Origin: Shinella sp. H4-D48
Lineage (GTDB): Bacteria; Pseudomonadota; Alphaproteobacteria; Rhizobiales; Rhizobiaceae
Direction: 5' to 3'
Assembly (NCBI RefSeq): GCF_022637395.1
Contig: NZ_CP093337.1
Span: forward strand, 2,154,001 to 2,218,000
DNA length: 64,000 bases
A program made the position numbers and the translations under genes. Shown here piece by piece: positions 7,874 through 16,487 of this stretch (positions are counted from its first letter, which is position 1; every line of letters begins with the position of its first letter). The notes under the pieces were generated by a model. The model did no database searches. It was not told the origin of the DNA and was given only the letters and a program-made list of their open reading frames with translations.

Positions 7874-10066
7874 TTACATGGTGTTGATCGGCCCGATGCC
7901 GAAGAACAGCGTCTCGCCGGAGGAATCGTCCACACCGTCATTGTCCGTCACGACGAAGCCGTTGCCGGCGGCATCGATGGTGAACCCTTCGACCTTGTCC
8001 ACGACGTAGCCGTTGGTGGCCTTGAGGTCGGGAATGAGATCGCGGACCTCTTCCTTCTTCACGACCGGCAGATCACCACCGAGCTTGGCCGGCTTCATGT
8101 CAGCCAGAGCGACGCGGAAGAGCTTCTTCAGCTTGGCAGCCTGTCCGATCTGGTTGTCGCGCTCGATGACATAGGCATAGTCGCCATTGGCAGTAATTTC
8201 CGACAGGCCGACCCAGCCGGTTTCGGCCTTGTCGAGCGGGTAGCGCACGGCACCCCATTCCTTGGACGACGGTTTGTAGGAAACGAGCTTGACGAAACCC
8301 TTCTCGTCGTCGCCCCATTCCCGCTGCACAGCCATCCACAGCACCTTGTCGTCGCCTTCGCCGACGCTGGTGATGCCTTCGAAGCCGAAGCGCTTTTCAT
8401 GCGCGCGCAGTTCGGCGGGAATGGCGATCTCCATCTGGATCTCGCCCTTGGCGTTTACGTTGATGATCGCATGGCTGTAGAGCTTGTCGGCGTCGCCCTC
8501 GTTGGCCAGCCAGAAGCCACCCTCGCCATCCGGCGTGATACCCTCGATGTCGAGCTTCTGGGCGGCCGCGCCGTTGCGGGTAATGCGCAACGCATCGACA
8601 ATCTTCGCCGGCTTTGCCGTGGCGTCGATCGTGAAGATTGTCGGCTGCGAGGCGTAGAAGGAATCGTTCACGGCGTAGACGAAGCCCGGCTTTTCCGGCA
8701 CCGGCGCAAGGCCGGACAGAGCGCCGAAGCCGATCAGCTCGCCATCCTTTTCCGTGGAGACCAGCTGCGGATAGGCTGCCTCGCCTTCCGCACGCTCATA
8801 GATCATGACATGCGAGCGCGCGCCGCCATCCTCGACCAGATCGGCCTCGTTGGCCGTCACGAAAAGATTGCGGGCGGGAATGGCGACGGCCCCTTCAGGT
8901 GCGATGCCGGAGGGCAAAAGCTGGAGAAGCTCGGGCTCGCCGCCGGTATCCTTGTAAACGCCGACGATGGAGGCGCGCTCGGCCAGCACGAAGAACAGGT
9001 TTTCCTCGCCGAACTTCGCCGCTTCCAGGCCTTCCGGCTCGACGCCCTTCTTGTTTCGCTTGTCGGGATAGTGGCCGATCTTCACGATCTCGCGCTCGAA
9101 GGCCGCGCCATTCTCGTAGAGAACCTTGCCCTGCTTGTCGAAGATGGTGAAGCCCCTTGCGCCACCCTTCCAGTCGCCCTCGTTGGCGACGACAAGGCGG
9201 TTGTCGTCCAACCACTTCACGGCGTCAGGCTCGCGCGCGACATCCTTCATCTCGCCGGTGAACTTCAGCGCACCGTCCTTCTTGGTGTCGATGCCTTCCA
9301 GGCTGACGTTGCCGGCGAAGAAGTGGCTCTTTACTGTGCCCGTCTTGCCGTCGACGATGACGACGTGGTTGTTCTCCTGAAGGGTGACGGCCACTTCATC
9401 CAGACTGTTGAAGGACACGAATTCCGGTTCCGGATCCTCGCCACCGATTTCGGCAAGCCCGGTCAGATCGACGCGCTTGAGCGAGCCGCAATCCACCACG
9501 CCGTCCTTGACGGAGAGAAGCACCAGGTCGCCGGCCGGCATCTGCGGCAGAGCGCCTTCGTTCACGTCCTCGTCGCGCTCGTTTTCGATGGCGATCGCGG
9601 CAATCGTCTTGTCCTTATTGAGCGCGATGGAGTCCGGCTGGCCGCCGATATCGCAGGTCGCCTCGACCGCCTTCGACGCGAGATCCACCTGGGCCAGAAC
9701 GCCCGAGGGATTGGTGAAGCTTTCACGCGTGTTGACGGCGACCAGCACCTTGGCGCCGGCCACGGTTACCGAGGTCGGCTCGCCTTCGAGCCTGACGGAG
9801 CCGCCGGCCTTCGGCGCCTTCGCATCGGTGATGTCGACGAAGCCGATCGCCTTGTTCGGGCTGTCGGAGTAGACCAGCGTGTTGCCGTCTTCCGTCGCGG
9901 CGATGATCTCGGCCGAGGTCGGCGTCGCCTTTTCGGTGCCATCGGGCAGATTGTCGGCAACGGCAAAGGATGCGATGCGGTTGAAGACGGGCTCGGCGCT
10001 TGCGGCCGGCGCAGCGGACGCAGCCAGCACGGCTGCCAGTGCGGCAGTGAGCGAACGGGTTTTCAT
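7874..10066 (-). CDS. Secreted phytase/esterase-like beta-propeller protein
   Basis: A 730-residue exported protein. The N-terminus is a classic Sec signal peptide (MKTRSLTAALAAVLAASA, cleavage after about residue 24 at ASA-EP). The first half shows repeated beta-propeller-like blades of the choice-of-anchor/WD-like kind. The second half matches the esterase-like-activity-of-phytase family, with motifs such as DIEGITPDGEGGFWLANEGD and RFGFEGI. The likely role is release of phosphate from organic phosphate esters in the periplasm or outside the cell. This is supported by a good Pho box 53 bases upstream of the start. The exact substrate is not shown by sequence. An Asp/Glu-rich composition is consistent with calcium binding, as in known phytases. 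Confidence 0.85.
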   Translation of the reverse strand: MKTRSLTAALAAVLAASAAPAASAEPVFNRIASFAVADNLPDGTEKATPTSAEIIAATEDGNTLVYSDSPNKAIGFVDITDAKAPKAGGSVRLEGEPTSVTVAGAKVLVAVNTRESFTNPSGVLAQVDLASKAVEATCDIGGQPDSIALNKDKTIAAIAIENERDEDVNEGALPQMPAGDLVLLSVKDGVVDCGSLKRVDLTGLAEIGGEDPEPEFVSFNSLDEVAVTLQENNHVVIVDGKTGTVKSHFFAGNVSLEGIDTKKDGALKFTGEMKDVAREPDAVKWLDDNRLVVANEGDWKGGARGFTIFDKQGKVLYENGAAFEREIVKIGHYPDKRNKKGVEPEGLEAAKFGEENLFFVLAERASIVGVYKDTGGEPELLQLLPSGIAPEGAVAIPARNLFVTANEADLVEDGGARSHVMIYERAEGEAAYPQLVSTEKDGELIGFGALSGLAPVPEKPGFVYAVNDSFYASQPTIFTIDATAKPAKIVDALRITRNGAAAQKLDIEGITPDGEGGFWLANEGDADKLYSHAIINVNAKGEIQMEIAIPAELRAHEKRFGFEGITSVGEGDDKVLWMAVQREWGDDEKGFVKLVSYKPSSKEWGAVRYPLDKAETGWVGLSEITANGDYAYVIERDNQIGQAAKLKKLFRVALADMKPAKLGGDLPVVKKEEVRDLIPDLKATNGYVVDKVEGFTIDAAGNGFVVTDNDGVDDSSGETLFFGIGPINTM

Positions 10067-10118
10067 GGAATCCTCCGGAATCCGGTTGAATGGAACCCGG
10101 CGGTTCTGCGGCTTTCGT

Positions 10119-10136
10119 GTTACAGCGACATGACAG
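10119..10136 (-). promoter_or_regulatory. Pho box (PhoB binding site) upstream of phytase-like gene
   Basis: On the minus strand the sequence is CTGTCATGTCGCTGTAAC: two 7-base half-sites, CTGTCAT and CTGTAAC, spaced by 4 bases in direct repeat. This is close to the alphaproteobacterial Pho box pattern of CTGTCAT repeats with an 11-base period. It lies 53 bases before the ATG at 10066. Phosphate-starvation control of the phytase-like gene follows as an inference. Confidence 0.6.
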
Positions 10137-10161
10137 CCGGCAACGAACCCGGACTTTGTCC

Positions 10162-10196
10162 CGCAAATAAAAAGGGGCCCGGACGAACCGGACCCC
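10162..10196 (-). terminator. Intrinsic terminator downstream of HU gene
   Basis: On the minus strand GGGGTCCGG, loop TTCGT, CCGGGCCCC forms a 9-bp stem (one G-U pair) followed by TTTTTATTT. It lies 58 bases after the HU stop codon. Confidence 0.75.
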
Positions 10197-10253
10197 GACC
10201 CTGAATGTCAGGTGTTGCGGCGGAGTGGATAACCGCTCTGCCCGAACTGAGGA

Positions 10254-10529
10254 TCAGCCGTTGACGGCGTCCTTCAGGCCCTTGCCGGCCGAGAACTTCG
10301 GCACGTTGCGTGCAGGGATCTCGATCTCGGCGCCCGTCGAAAGGTTACGACCCTTCGAAGCTTCACGGCGCGATACGGAGAAATTGCCGAAACCGACGAG
10401 ACGAACGTCGCCGCCGTTCTTGAGTTCGCCCTGGATGGTCTCGAATACGGCGTCGACAGCCGATGCTGCGTCCGTCTTCGACAGGCCCGACTTTTCAGCC
10501 ACCGCGGATACGAGTTCATTCTTGTTCAT
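10254..10529 (-). CDS. hupB: DNA-binding protein HU-beta
   Basis: A 91-residue histone-like HU protein that bends and compacts DNA as a dimer in the nucleoid. It begins [18 protein letters not shown] and carries the family signature around residues 46-65 ([20 protein letters not shown]) and the beta-arm core with the conserved NP-type turn replaced by [11 protein letters not shown]. Length matches the family exactly. ATG 10529 has GGGGTGG a few bases upstream; the 43 extra in-frame codons further upstream are not HU-like. Neighbouring lon on the same strand is a conserved arrangement in alphaproteobacteria. A second, IHF-type family member is encoded at 43499-43837. Confidence 0.95.
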   Translation of the reverse strand: MNKNELVSAVAEKSGLSKTDAASAVDAVFETIQGELKNGGDVRLVGFGNFSVSRREASKGRNLSTGAEIEIPARNVPKFSAGKGLKDAVNG

Positions 10530-10660
10530 GTTTCCACCCCTTTCATACGGTTTGAAACGACTCATACAAGTCGGGGGCAGAATACGCATCACCCTTCGCC
10601 CCGCAAGAAAATTTCGTCGCAATCGCCTGAGAATCCGGGCTTTACACACGATTTTCAACG

Positions 10661-10690
10661 AAAAAGACCGGCCAAAGGGCCGGTCTTTTC
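10661..10690 (-). terminator. Intrinsic terminator downstream of lon
   Basis: AAAAGACCGGCC and GGCCGGTCTTTT form a perfect 12-bp stem around an AAAG loop, with T tracts on both strands. It lies 45 bases past the lon stop codon and 130 bases before the HU start, so it ends the lon transcript. Confidence 0.85.
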
Positions 10691-10734
10691 AAGTTCAGGG
10701 TCCAAAAGCCGGGGTCTTTAGCCGGCGTAAGGGC

Positions 10735-13161
10735 TCAATGCGCGATGGCGCCGGTGCTGTCTTCCGACGATTCGACGGCCGGAACCTTGGCCGCTTCGGC
10801 CGCAGCGCTATCCCATTCGATCGGCTCGGGCTTGCGCAGCAGGGCGTGCTCGATGACCTCGCCCATGCGCGAGACCGGAACGATCTCCATGTTGTTCTTC
10901 ACATTGTCCGGAATGTCAGCCAGATCCTTGGCATTCTCTTCCGGGATCAGAACCTTCTTGATACCGCCGCGAAGGGCCGCGAGCAGCTTTTCCTTCAGGC
11001 CACCGATGGGCAGGACCCGACCGCGTAGCGTCACTTCGCCCGTCATCGCGATATCCTTCGAGACCGGAATGCCGGTCATGATGGAAACGATGGCGGTCGC
11101 CATGGCGATACCGGCCGACGGACCGTCCTTCGGCGTTGCGCCTTCCGGCACGTGCACGTGGATGTCGGTCTTGTCGAAGCGCGGCGGCTCGATGCCGAAA
11201 TCGACGGCGCGCGAGCGGACATAGGACGCCGCTGCCGAAATCGATTCCTTCATCACGTCCTTCAGGTTGCCCGTGACCGTCATGCGGCCCTTGCCACCCG
11301 GCAGGCTGACGCCTTCGATGGTGAGCAGCTCGCCGCCGACTTCCGTCCAGGCAAGACCCGTCACGACGCCGACCTGATCTTCGCGCTCGGCTTCGCCGTG
11401 GCGGAAGCGCGGAACGCCGAGGAAGTCATGGATGTTGTCAGCCGTGACTTCGACCTTCTGTGCCTTGCCCTTGATGATCTCGGTCACCGCCTTGCGGGCG
11501 AGCTTCATCAGTTCACGCTCGAAGTTACGCACACCGGCTTCGCGGGTGTACTGCTGGATGACAGCCATCAGCGCGCCGTCGGTGACCGAAAATTCCTTCG
11601 GCTGCAGCGCGTGGTCGCGGATCGCCTTCGGCAGCAGGTGCCGCTTGGCGATTTCCAGCTTTTCTTCTTCCGTGTAGCCGGCGATGCGGATCACTTCCAT
11701 GCGGTCCATCAGGGGTGCTGGAATGTTCAGCGTGTTCGCCGTCGTCACGAACATGACGTTGGACAGGTCGTATTCGACTTCCAAGTAGTGGTCCATGAAG
11801 GTCGAGTTCTGTTCCGGATCCAGCACTTCGAGCAGGGCAGAAGACGGATCGCCGCGGAAATCCATGCCCATCTTGTCAATCTCGTCGAGCAGGAAGAGCG
11901 GATTGGACTTCTTCGCCTTCTTCATCGACTGGATGACCTTGCCGGGCATCGAGCCGATATAGGTGCGGCGGTGACCGCGGATTTCGGCCTCGTCGCGCAC
12001 GCCGCCGAGCGCCATGCGGATATACTCACGGCCGGTCGCCTTGGCGATCGACTTGGCGAGCGAGGTCTTGCCGACGCCCGGAGGACCCACGAGGCACAGG
12101 ATCGGGCCCTTGATCTTGGTCGAACGGGCCTGCACGGCGAGATATTCGACGATGCGCTCCTTGACCTTGTCGAGACCGAAATGATCCTCGTCGAGGATTT
12201 TTTCCGCCGCGTTGAGGTCGGTCTTGATCTTCGACTTCTTGCCCCACGGAATACCCGTCAGCCAGTCGAGATAGTTGCGCACGACGGTGGCTTCCGCCGA
12301 CATCGGGCTCATCTGGCGCAGCTTCTTCAGTTCGGCATCCGCCTTTTCGCGGGCTTCCTTGGAGAGCTTGACCTTGGCGATCTTCTCTTCCAGTTCGGCC
12401 ATCTCGTCGCGGCCGTCCTCGCCGTCGCCGAGCTCCTTCTGGATCGCCTTCATCTGTTCGTTGAGATAGTATTCGCGCTGGGTCTTCTCCATCTGGCGCT
12501 TGACGCGCGAGCGGATGCGCTTTTCGACCTGCAGGACGGAAATCTCGCCTTCCATGAAGCCGAGCGCCTTTTCAAGCCGCAGCTTGACGCTCGTCGTCTC
12601 CAGCATTTCCTGCTTCTCGACGATCTTGATGGACAGGTGCGAGGCGACCGTATCGGCGAGCTTCGAGTAGTCTTCGATCTGGCTCGCGGCACCGACGACC
12701 TCGGGAGAGATCTTCTTGTTGAGCTTGACGTAGTTCTCGAACTCGGAGACGACCGAGCGCGACAGCGCCTCGATCTCGACCGGGTCCTCCTCCGGCTCCA
12801 CCAGAACGTGGGCGGTTGCCTCGTAGAATTCCTCGCGATCGGTGTAGCCGTCGATCTCGGCACGCGCGCGGCCTTCGACCAGCACCTTTACGGTGCCGTC
12901 GGGCAGCTTCAGGAGCTGGAGAACGTTGGCCACGGTGCCGATGCGATAGATGGCGTCGGTTTCCGGATCGTCGTCGGAAGCATTAATCTGGGTGGCAAGC
13001 ATGATCTGCTTGTCGGTGCCCATGACCTCTTCCAGCGCACGGATCGACTTTTCGCGACCGACGAACAACGGCACGATCATGTGCGGGAATACCACGATGT
13101 CGCGCAGGGGCAGGACCGGGAAGGCCGTGGATTCGTGCGGCGCAGACGTCTTCTTCGTCAT
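10735..13161 (-). CDS. lon: ATP-dependent protease Lon
   Basis: An 808-residue Lon protease, which degrades misfolded and short-lived regulatory proteins in the cytoplasm. The order is standard: N-terminal substrate domain ([20 protein letters not shown] at about 15-34), a coiled-coil segment, an AAA+ module with Walker [10 protein letters not shown] and Walker [10 protein letters not shown], and the C-terminal Ser-Lys protease with [10 protein letters not shown] carrying the catalytic serine and the lysine in [10 protein letters not shown]. Length is normal. ATG 13161 follows AAAGGAAATGAC; the 28 codons upstream are not conserved in character. A heat-shock-type promoter lies about 85-113 bases upstream. 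A terminator follows the gene, so it is monocistronic. Confidence 0.97.
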   Translation of the reverse strand: MTKKTSAPHESTAFPVLPLRDIVVFPHMIVPLFVGREKSIRALEEVMGTDKQIMLATQINASDDDPETDAIYRIGTVANVLQLLKLPDGTVKVLVEGRARAEIDGYTDREEFYEATAHVLVEPEEDPVEIEALSRSVVSEFENYVKLNKKISPEVVGAASQIEDYSKLADTVASHLSIKIVEKQEMLETTSVKLRLEKALGFMEGEISVLQVEKRIRSRVKRQMEKTQREYYLNEQMKAIQKELGDGEDGRDEMAELEEKIAKVKLSKEAREKADAELKKLRQMSPMSAEATVVRNYLDWLTGIPWGKKSKIKTDLNAAEKILDEDHFGLDKVKERIVEYLAVQARSTKIKGPILCLVGPPGVGKTSLAKSIAKATGREYIRMALGGVRDEAEIRGHRRTYIGSMPGKVIQSMKKAKKSNPLFLLDEIDKMGMDFRGDPSSALLEVLDPEQNSTFMDHYLEVEYDLSNVMFVTTANTLNIPAPLMDRMEVIRIAGYTEEEKLEIAKRHLLPKAIRDHALQPKEFSVTDGALMAVIQQYTREAGVRNFERELMKLARKAVTEIIKGKAQKVEVTADNIHDFLGVPRFRHGEAEREDQVGVVTGLAWTEVGGELLTIEGVSLPGGKGRMTVTGNLKDVMKESISAAASYVRSRAVDFGIEPPRFDKTDIHVHVPEGATPKDGPSAGIAMATAIVSIMTGIPVSKDIAMTGEVTLRGRVLPIGGLKEKLLAALRGGIKKVLIPEENAKDLADIPDNVKNNMEIVPVSRMGEVIEHALLRKPEPIEWDSAAAEAAKVPAVESSEDSTGAIAH

Positions 13162-13245
13162 GTCATTTCCTTTCAAACGTCCCGTTTCCGGGAACCGGAC
13201 CGATCGGCGCCTGAAGGCACCGGGCCGGCGATCTTTTCCATCCAC

Positions 13246-13274
13246 AAGTGGCGTGCGGTTAACGCTTTTTCAAG
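13246..13274 (-). promoter_or_regulatory. RpoH (heat-shock sigma) type promoter of lon
   Basis: On the minus strand CTTGAA (13269-13274) is followed after exactly 17 bases by CCACTT (13246-13251). This is near the rhizobial RpoH pattern CTTGAA-N17-CCANAT, with one mismatch in the -10 box. lon is a classic heat-shock gene, which supports the reading. The predicted 5' leader is about 80 bases. Confidence 0.5.
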
Positions 13275-13628
13275 CCCGGCGACAGGGAGCCCCTTTCCAG
13301 CCGCCGGCCAGACGAACGAACATCAGGAACACTAGTCTTCCGCGCTGTCGCGGACCTTGCGGCCTTCCCACCAACGGCGCCGCCGACGCATTTTGCCAAG
13401 CAGATTCGCGGTCTTCCATATTCGCCTGCCGCGCGGTGTTTCGCAACGGTCTCTCGCAACATCGGCTCCCTTGCATCATGCCCTTTCCGGGCGCAAGCGG
13501 CCAATCACGAAATGTAGCGCGCGGCCGCCCAGCGGACACCCGAAAAACCGCGCTTCTTGACCTGCCGCAAGACCGGCGGGCTTATGACGTGCCATAATCT
13601 CGGCGACTATATCAGGAAAGGACCGTCC
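13275..13628. other. Gene-free stretch between lon promoter and next gene
   Basis: About 350 bases with no convincing gene. Short open frames on both strands lack ribosome sites and recognisable sequence. A TTGACC at about 13557 could be a -35 box for the downstream plus-strand gene, but no well-spaced -10 box follows. I see no strong inverted repeat here. Confidence 0.5.
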
Positions 13629-13946
13629 GTGAACGACACTTCTCTCGTCAGCAACGCATTTCAGACATTCACGAAGGACGCACCGGCGCACAGTCAGGCC
13701 TGGCTGGAGGCCGTGGCGAAGCTTGGCGCGGCCTCGGCGCTCGACGCCAAGACGCAGTCGCTCGCCTATATCGCGGTGCTTGCGGCCGTCAGGCTGGAAA
13801 GCGGGCTTGCTTTCCATGTGGCGGAAGCCAAGGCGAACGGCGCAAGCCGCGAGGAAGTCGTCAGCGCCGTCCTGACGGGGCTGCCCGCGGTCGGTAACGG
13901 CGTCACGGCCGCCCTGCCCGCCGCCATTGCGGCCTATGATCGCTGA
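13629..13946 (+). CDS. Carboxymuconolactone decarboxylase (AhpD-like) family protein
   Basis: A 105-residue all-helical protein of the carboxymuconolactone decarboxylase/AhpD-like fold. The core LDAKTQSLAYIAVLAAVRLE and the following SGLAFHVAEAKANGASREEV match the family helix layout. The usual catalytic CxxC motif of AhpD is absent: SGLAFH stands where the CxxCxxxH motif would be, so peroxidase-type activity looks unlikely and the role is unknown. The start is taken as GTG 13629, which has AGGAAAGGA six bases upstream. An ATG at 13584 would add 15 residues without a ribosome site. It is convergent with clpX across a shared terminator. Confidence 0.75.
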   Translation: MNDTSLVSNAFQTFTKDAPAHSQAWLEAVAKLGAASALDAKTQSLAYIAVLAAVRLESGLAFHVAEAKANGASREEVVSAVLTGLPAVGNGVTAALPAAIAAYDR

Positions 13947-13958
13947 GGCGTAAATGAC

Positions 13959-13986
13959 AAGACCCGCCCGTTGCGGGGCGGGTCTT
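13959..13986. terminator. Bidirectional intrinsic terminator
   Basis: AAGACCCGCCC and GGGCGGGTCTT form a perfect 11-bp stem around a GTTGCG loop. It lies between the carboxymuconolactone decarboxylase-like gene (plus) and clpX (minus), both of which end here. Confidence 0.75.
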
Positions 13987-14008
13987 CTGTCTGAAATGCT
14001 GCGACGGA

Positions 14009-15286
14009 TCAGGCCGAAACGTTGGCCTTCTCGTCTGCGCGCTCGGAGTAGATGTAGAGCGGCCGGGCGGTGCCCTTGGCGACTTCGTCGGAGATGACGA
14101 CTTCGCGTACGCCTTCCAGTTCCGGCAGTTCGAACATCGTGTCGAGCAGGATCTTTTCCATGATCGAGCGCAGGCCACGGGCGCCCGTCTTGCGGACGAT
14201 GGCCTTGCGGGCAATCTCGCGCAGCGCATCCTCGTGGAAGGTCAGTTCGACGTCTTCCATCTCGAACAGGCGCTGGTACTGCTTGACGAGCGCGTTCTTC
14301 GGCTCCGACAGGATCTGGATCAGCGCGTCCTCATCGAGATCCTCGAGCGTCGCCAGAACCGGCAGACGACCGATGAATTCCGGGATGAGGCCGAACTTGA
14401 CCAAGTCTTCCGGCTCCAGTTCGCGCAGAACCTCGCCGACGCGGCGATCTTCCGGTGCACGCACCATCGCGCCGAAGCCGATCGAGGTCTTCTCGCCACG
14501 GGCGGAGATGATCTTGTCGAGGCCGGCAAAGGCGCCGCCGCAGATGAACAGGATGTTCGTCGTGTCGACCTGGAGGAATTCCTGCTGCGGATGCTTGCGG
14601 CCGCCCTGCGGGGGAACCGAGGCAACCGTGCCTTCCATGATCTTCAGAAGCGCCTGCTGCACGCCCTCGCCCGAGACGTCACGCGTGATCGACGGATTGT
14701 CCGACTTGCGCGAAATCTTGTCGACTTCGTCGATATAGACGATGCCGCGCTGCGCGCGTTCGACATTGTAGTCGGCCGCCTGCAGGAGCTTGAGGATGAT
14801 GTTCTCCACGTCCTCGCCGACGTAACCGGCTTCGGTCAGCGTCGTGGCGTCGGCCATTGTGAAGGGCACGTCGATGATACGTGCGAGCGTCTGGGCAAGG
14901 TAGGTCTTGCCGCAACCCGTCGGGCCGACCAGCATGATGTTCGACTTGGCCAGTTCCACGTCCGAGCCCTTGGCGGCATGCGCCAGGCGCTTGTAGTGGT
15001 TGTGCACCGCGACCGACAGGATGCGCTTGGCCTGCTGCTGGCCGATGACATATTCGTCGAGGACCTTGATGATATCCTGGGGCGTGGGAACGCCGTCGCG
15101 GGATTTCACCATCGAGGTCTTGTTCTCCTCGCGGATGATGTCCATGCACAATTCGACGCATTCATCGCAGATGAATACGGTCGGTCCGGCAATAAGCTTG
15201 CGGACCTCGTGCTGGCTCTTGCCGCAGAAGGAGCAGTAGAGGGTATTCTTCGAGTCGCCGCCGTTGCTGCCGCTGACCTTGCTCAT
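14009..15286 (-). CDS. clpX: ATP-dependent Clp protease ATP-binding subunit ClpX
   Basis: A 425-residue AAA+ unfoldase that delivers substrates to ClpP and can act alone as a chaperone. The N-terminal zinc-binding domain has C18-x2-C21 and C40-x2-C43. The AAA+ core has Walker [13 protein letters not shown], Walker [11 protein letters not shown], and the pore-loop and sensor regions in order; the C-terminus contains [10 protein letters not shown]. In alphaproteobacteria ClpXP drives cell-cycle proteolysis, for example of CtrA. The start at 15286 gives the family's [10 protein letters not shown]-type beginning, with GGAAAG upstream. clpP lies upstream on the same strand, 292 bases away, so separate promoters are likely. 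Confidence 0.97.
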   Translation of the reverse strand: MSKVSGSNGGDSKNTLYCSFCGKSQHEVRKLIAGPTVFICDECVELCMDIIREENKTSMVKSRDGVPTPQDIIKVLDEYVIGQQQAKRILSVAVHNHYKRLAHAAKGSDVELAKSNIMLVGPTGCGKTYLAQTLARIIDVPFTMADATTLTEAGYVGEDVENIILKLLQAADYNVERAQRGIVYIDEVDKISRKSDNPSITRDVSGEGVQQALLKIMEGTVASVPPQGGRKHPQQEFLQVDTTNILFICGGAFAGLDKIISARGEKTSIGFGAMVRAPEDRRVGEVLRELEPEDLVKFGLIPEFIGRLPVLATLEDLDEDALIQILSEPKNALVKQYQRLFEMEDVELTFHEDALREIARKAIVRKTGARGLRSIMEKILLDTMFELPELEGVREVVISDEVAKGTARPLYIYSERADEKANVSA

Positions 15287-15578
15287 ATCACTTTCCTTCC
15301 AGCACGCCGTCCACCCCTCGCAAGATGGCCGGACACTCAAACCGCCTTTTCCGGAACGCTCGGGAAGCGCAGCCCGTCAAGGCTTAGGGGGTACTAACCG
15401 GACGGGGCGACACACCCCTGGCCGGTGGCAACGAATCCCCCACCGAAATACCGAATGCTAGGTCCTCACAAATCAACATAGCATTAACGGCCAATATTAG
15501 CGGCTTTGCCGCCGGGATAAAGCCCTGTGAACCTTACAAATGTGTCACAATAGCTTCATCGGCGGCAAAACCATGACA
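15287..15578. other. clpP-clpX intergenic region
   Basis: A 292-base spacer between two minus-strand genes. TTTGCCGCCG at 15505-15514 and its complement at 15560-15569 form a 10-bp inverted repeat 45 bases apart, possibly part of an imperfect clpP terminator, but there is no T tract directly after it. TGTGTCACA at 15541-15549 is a 9-base palindrome. I found no well-spaced clpX promoter by eye. Confidence 0.4.
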
Positions 15579-16211
15579 TTATGCGCCGTCAGCACCCTCG
15601 ATAGCCTCGCGGCTGGTGATGACGCGGTCGACCAGACCCCAGTCCTTCGCCTCGTCGGCGCTCATGAAATGGTCGCGGTCGAGCGTCTGTTCCACTTCCT
15701 CGTAGGTGCGGCCGCAATGCTTGACGTAGATTTCGTTCAGCTTGCGCTTCATCTTGATGATGTCCTTGGCGTGGCGCTCGATATCCGAGGCCTGGCCGGA
15801 GAAGCCGCCGGAGGGCTGGTGCACCATGATGCGCGCATTCGGGGTGGCGAAGCGCATGTCCTTGTGGCCGGCGGCCAGAAGCAGCGAGCCCATGGAGGCC
15901 GCCTGGCCGATGCACAGCGTCGACACGGCCGGCTTGATGAACTGCATCGTGTCGTAGATCGCCATGCCCGAGGTGACGACGCCGCCCGGCGAATTGATGT
16001 AGAGCGCGATTTCCTTTTTCGGGTTTTCGGCCTCGAGGAAGAGAAGCTGCGCGCACACGAGCGTGGCGATGTGATCTTCCACCGGACCGGTCAGGAAGAT
16101 GATGCGCTCCTTGAGGAGACGCGAATAGATGTCGTAGGAACGCTCGCCGCGGTTGGTCTGCTCGACGACCATCGGCACCAGAGCCATGGCGGTATCTACG
16201 GGATTTCTCAT
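15579..16211 (-). CDS. clpP: ATP-dependent Clp protease proteolytic subunit ClpP
   Basis: A 210-residue serine protease that forms the double-heptamer chamber of ClpXP and ClpAP. The catalytic triad reads S106 (QAASMGS), H131 (MVHQPSGG) and D180, with the same S-H and H-D spacings as the E. coli enzyme. The N-terminal [18 protein letters not shown] is the axial-loop region. It lies directly upstream of clpX on the same strand, the usual order. The ATG at 16211 has AAGGATTGAT upstream. A plausible heat-shock-type or housekeeping promoter lies at 16283-16312. Confidence 0.97.
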   Translation of the reverse strand: MRNPVDTAMALVPMVVEQTNRGERSYDIYSRLLKERIIFLTGPVEDHIATLVCAQLLFLEAENPKKEIALYINSPGGVVTSGMAIYDTMQFIKPAVSTLCIGQAASMGSLLLAAGHKDMRFATPNARIMVHQPSGGFSGQASDIERHAKDIIKMKRKLNEIYVKHCGRTYEEVEQTLDRDHFMSADEAKDWGLVDRVITSREAIEGADGA

Positions 16212-16282
16212 ATCAATCCTTCATCTCAAGTGCCCTGAAACCCTCGCCCAAGCGTTGGGAATCAGCAAGTTTCGTATTCCCT

Positions 16283-16312
16283 ACATAGAGTGTCAGGGTA
16301 GCTGACTTCAAG
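16283..16312 (-). promoter_or_regulatory. Candidate promoter of clpP (heat-shock-like -35)
   Basis: On the minus strand CTTGAA (16307-16312) is followed by CTATGT (16283-16288) after 18 bases. It can be read as TTGAAG-N17-CTATGT for the housekeeping sigma, or as a poorly spaced RpoH promoter. The leader to the clpP ATG would be about 65 bases. Confidence 0.4.
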
Positions 16313-16487
16313 ACGGCGCCATGTTTTGCGGCGTTGTATGCGAGAATGCGGTTAATCGGCGCAATGCGCAGGCAGGATTTCCACAACCGATCCGCAGACA
16401 GGGTGAAGGAAAGATGAATTCTTTCGCCCGCCTTGCCTCATGCCCATGATCGGCTGCACTATATGGTCTCCAGCGGAGGCAATCACC

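Noticed and set aside
11152-13335. Long plus-strand open frames opposite lon and, at 7814-10204, opposite the phytase-like gene
   Set aside because: Shadow frames: biased composition, no ribosome sites, real genes on the other strand.
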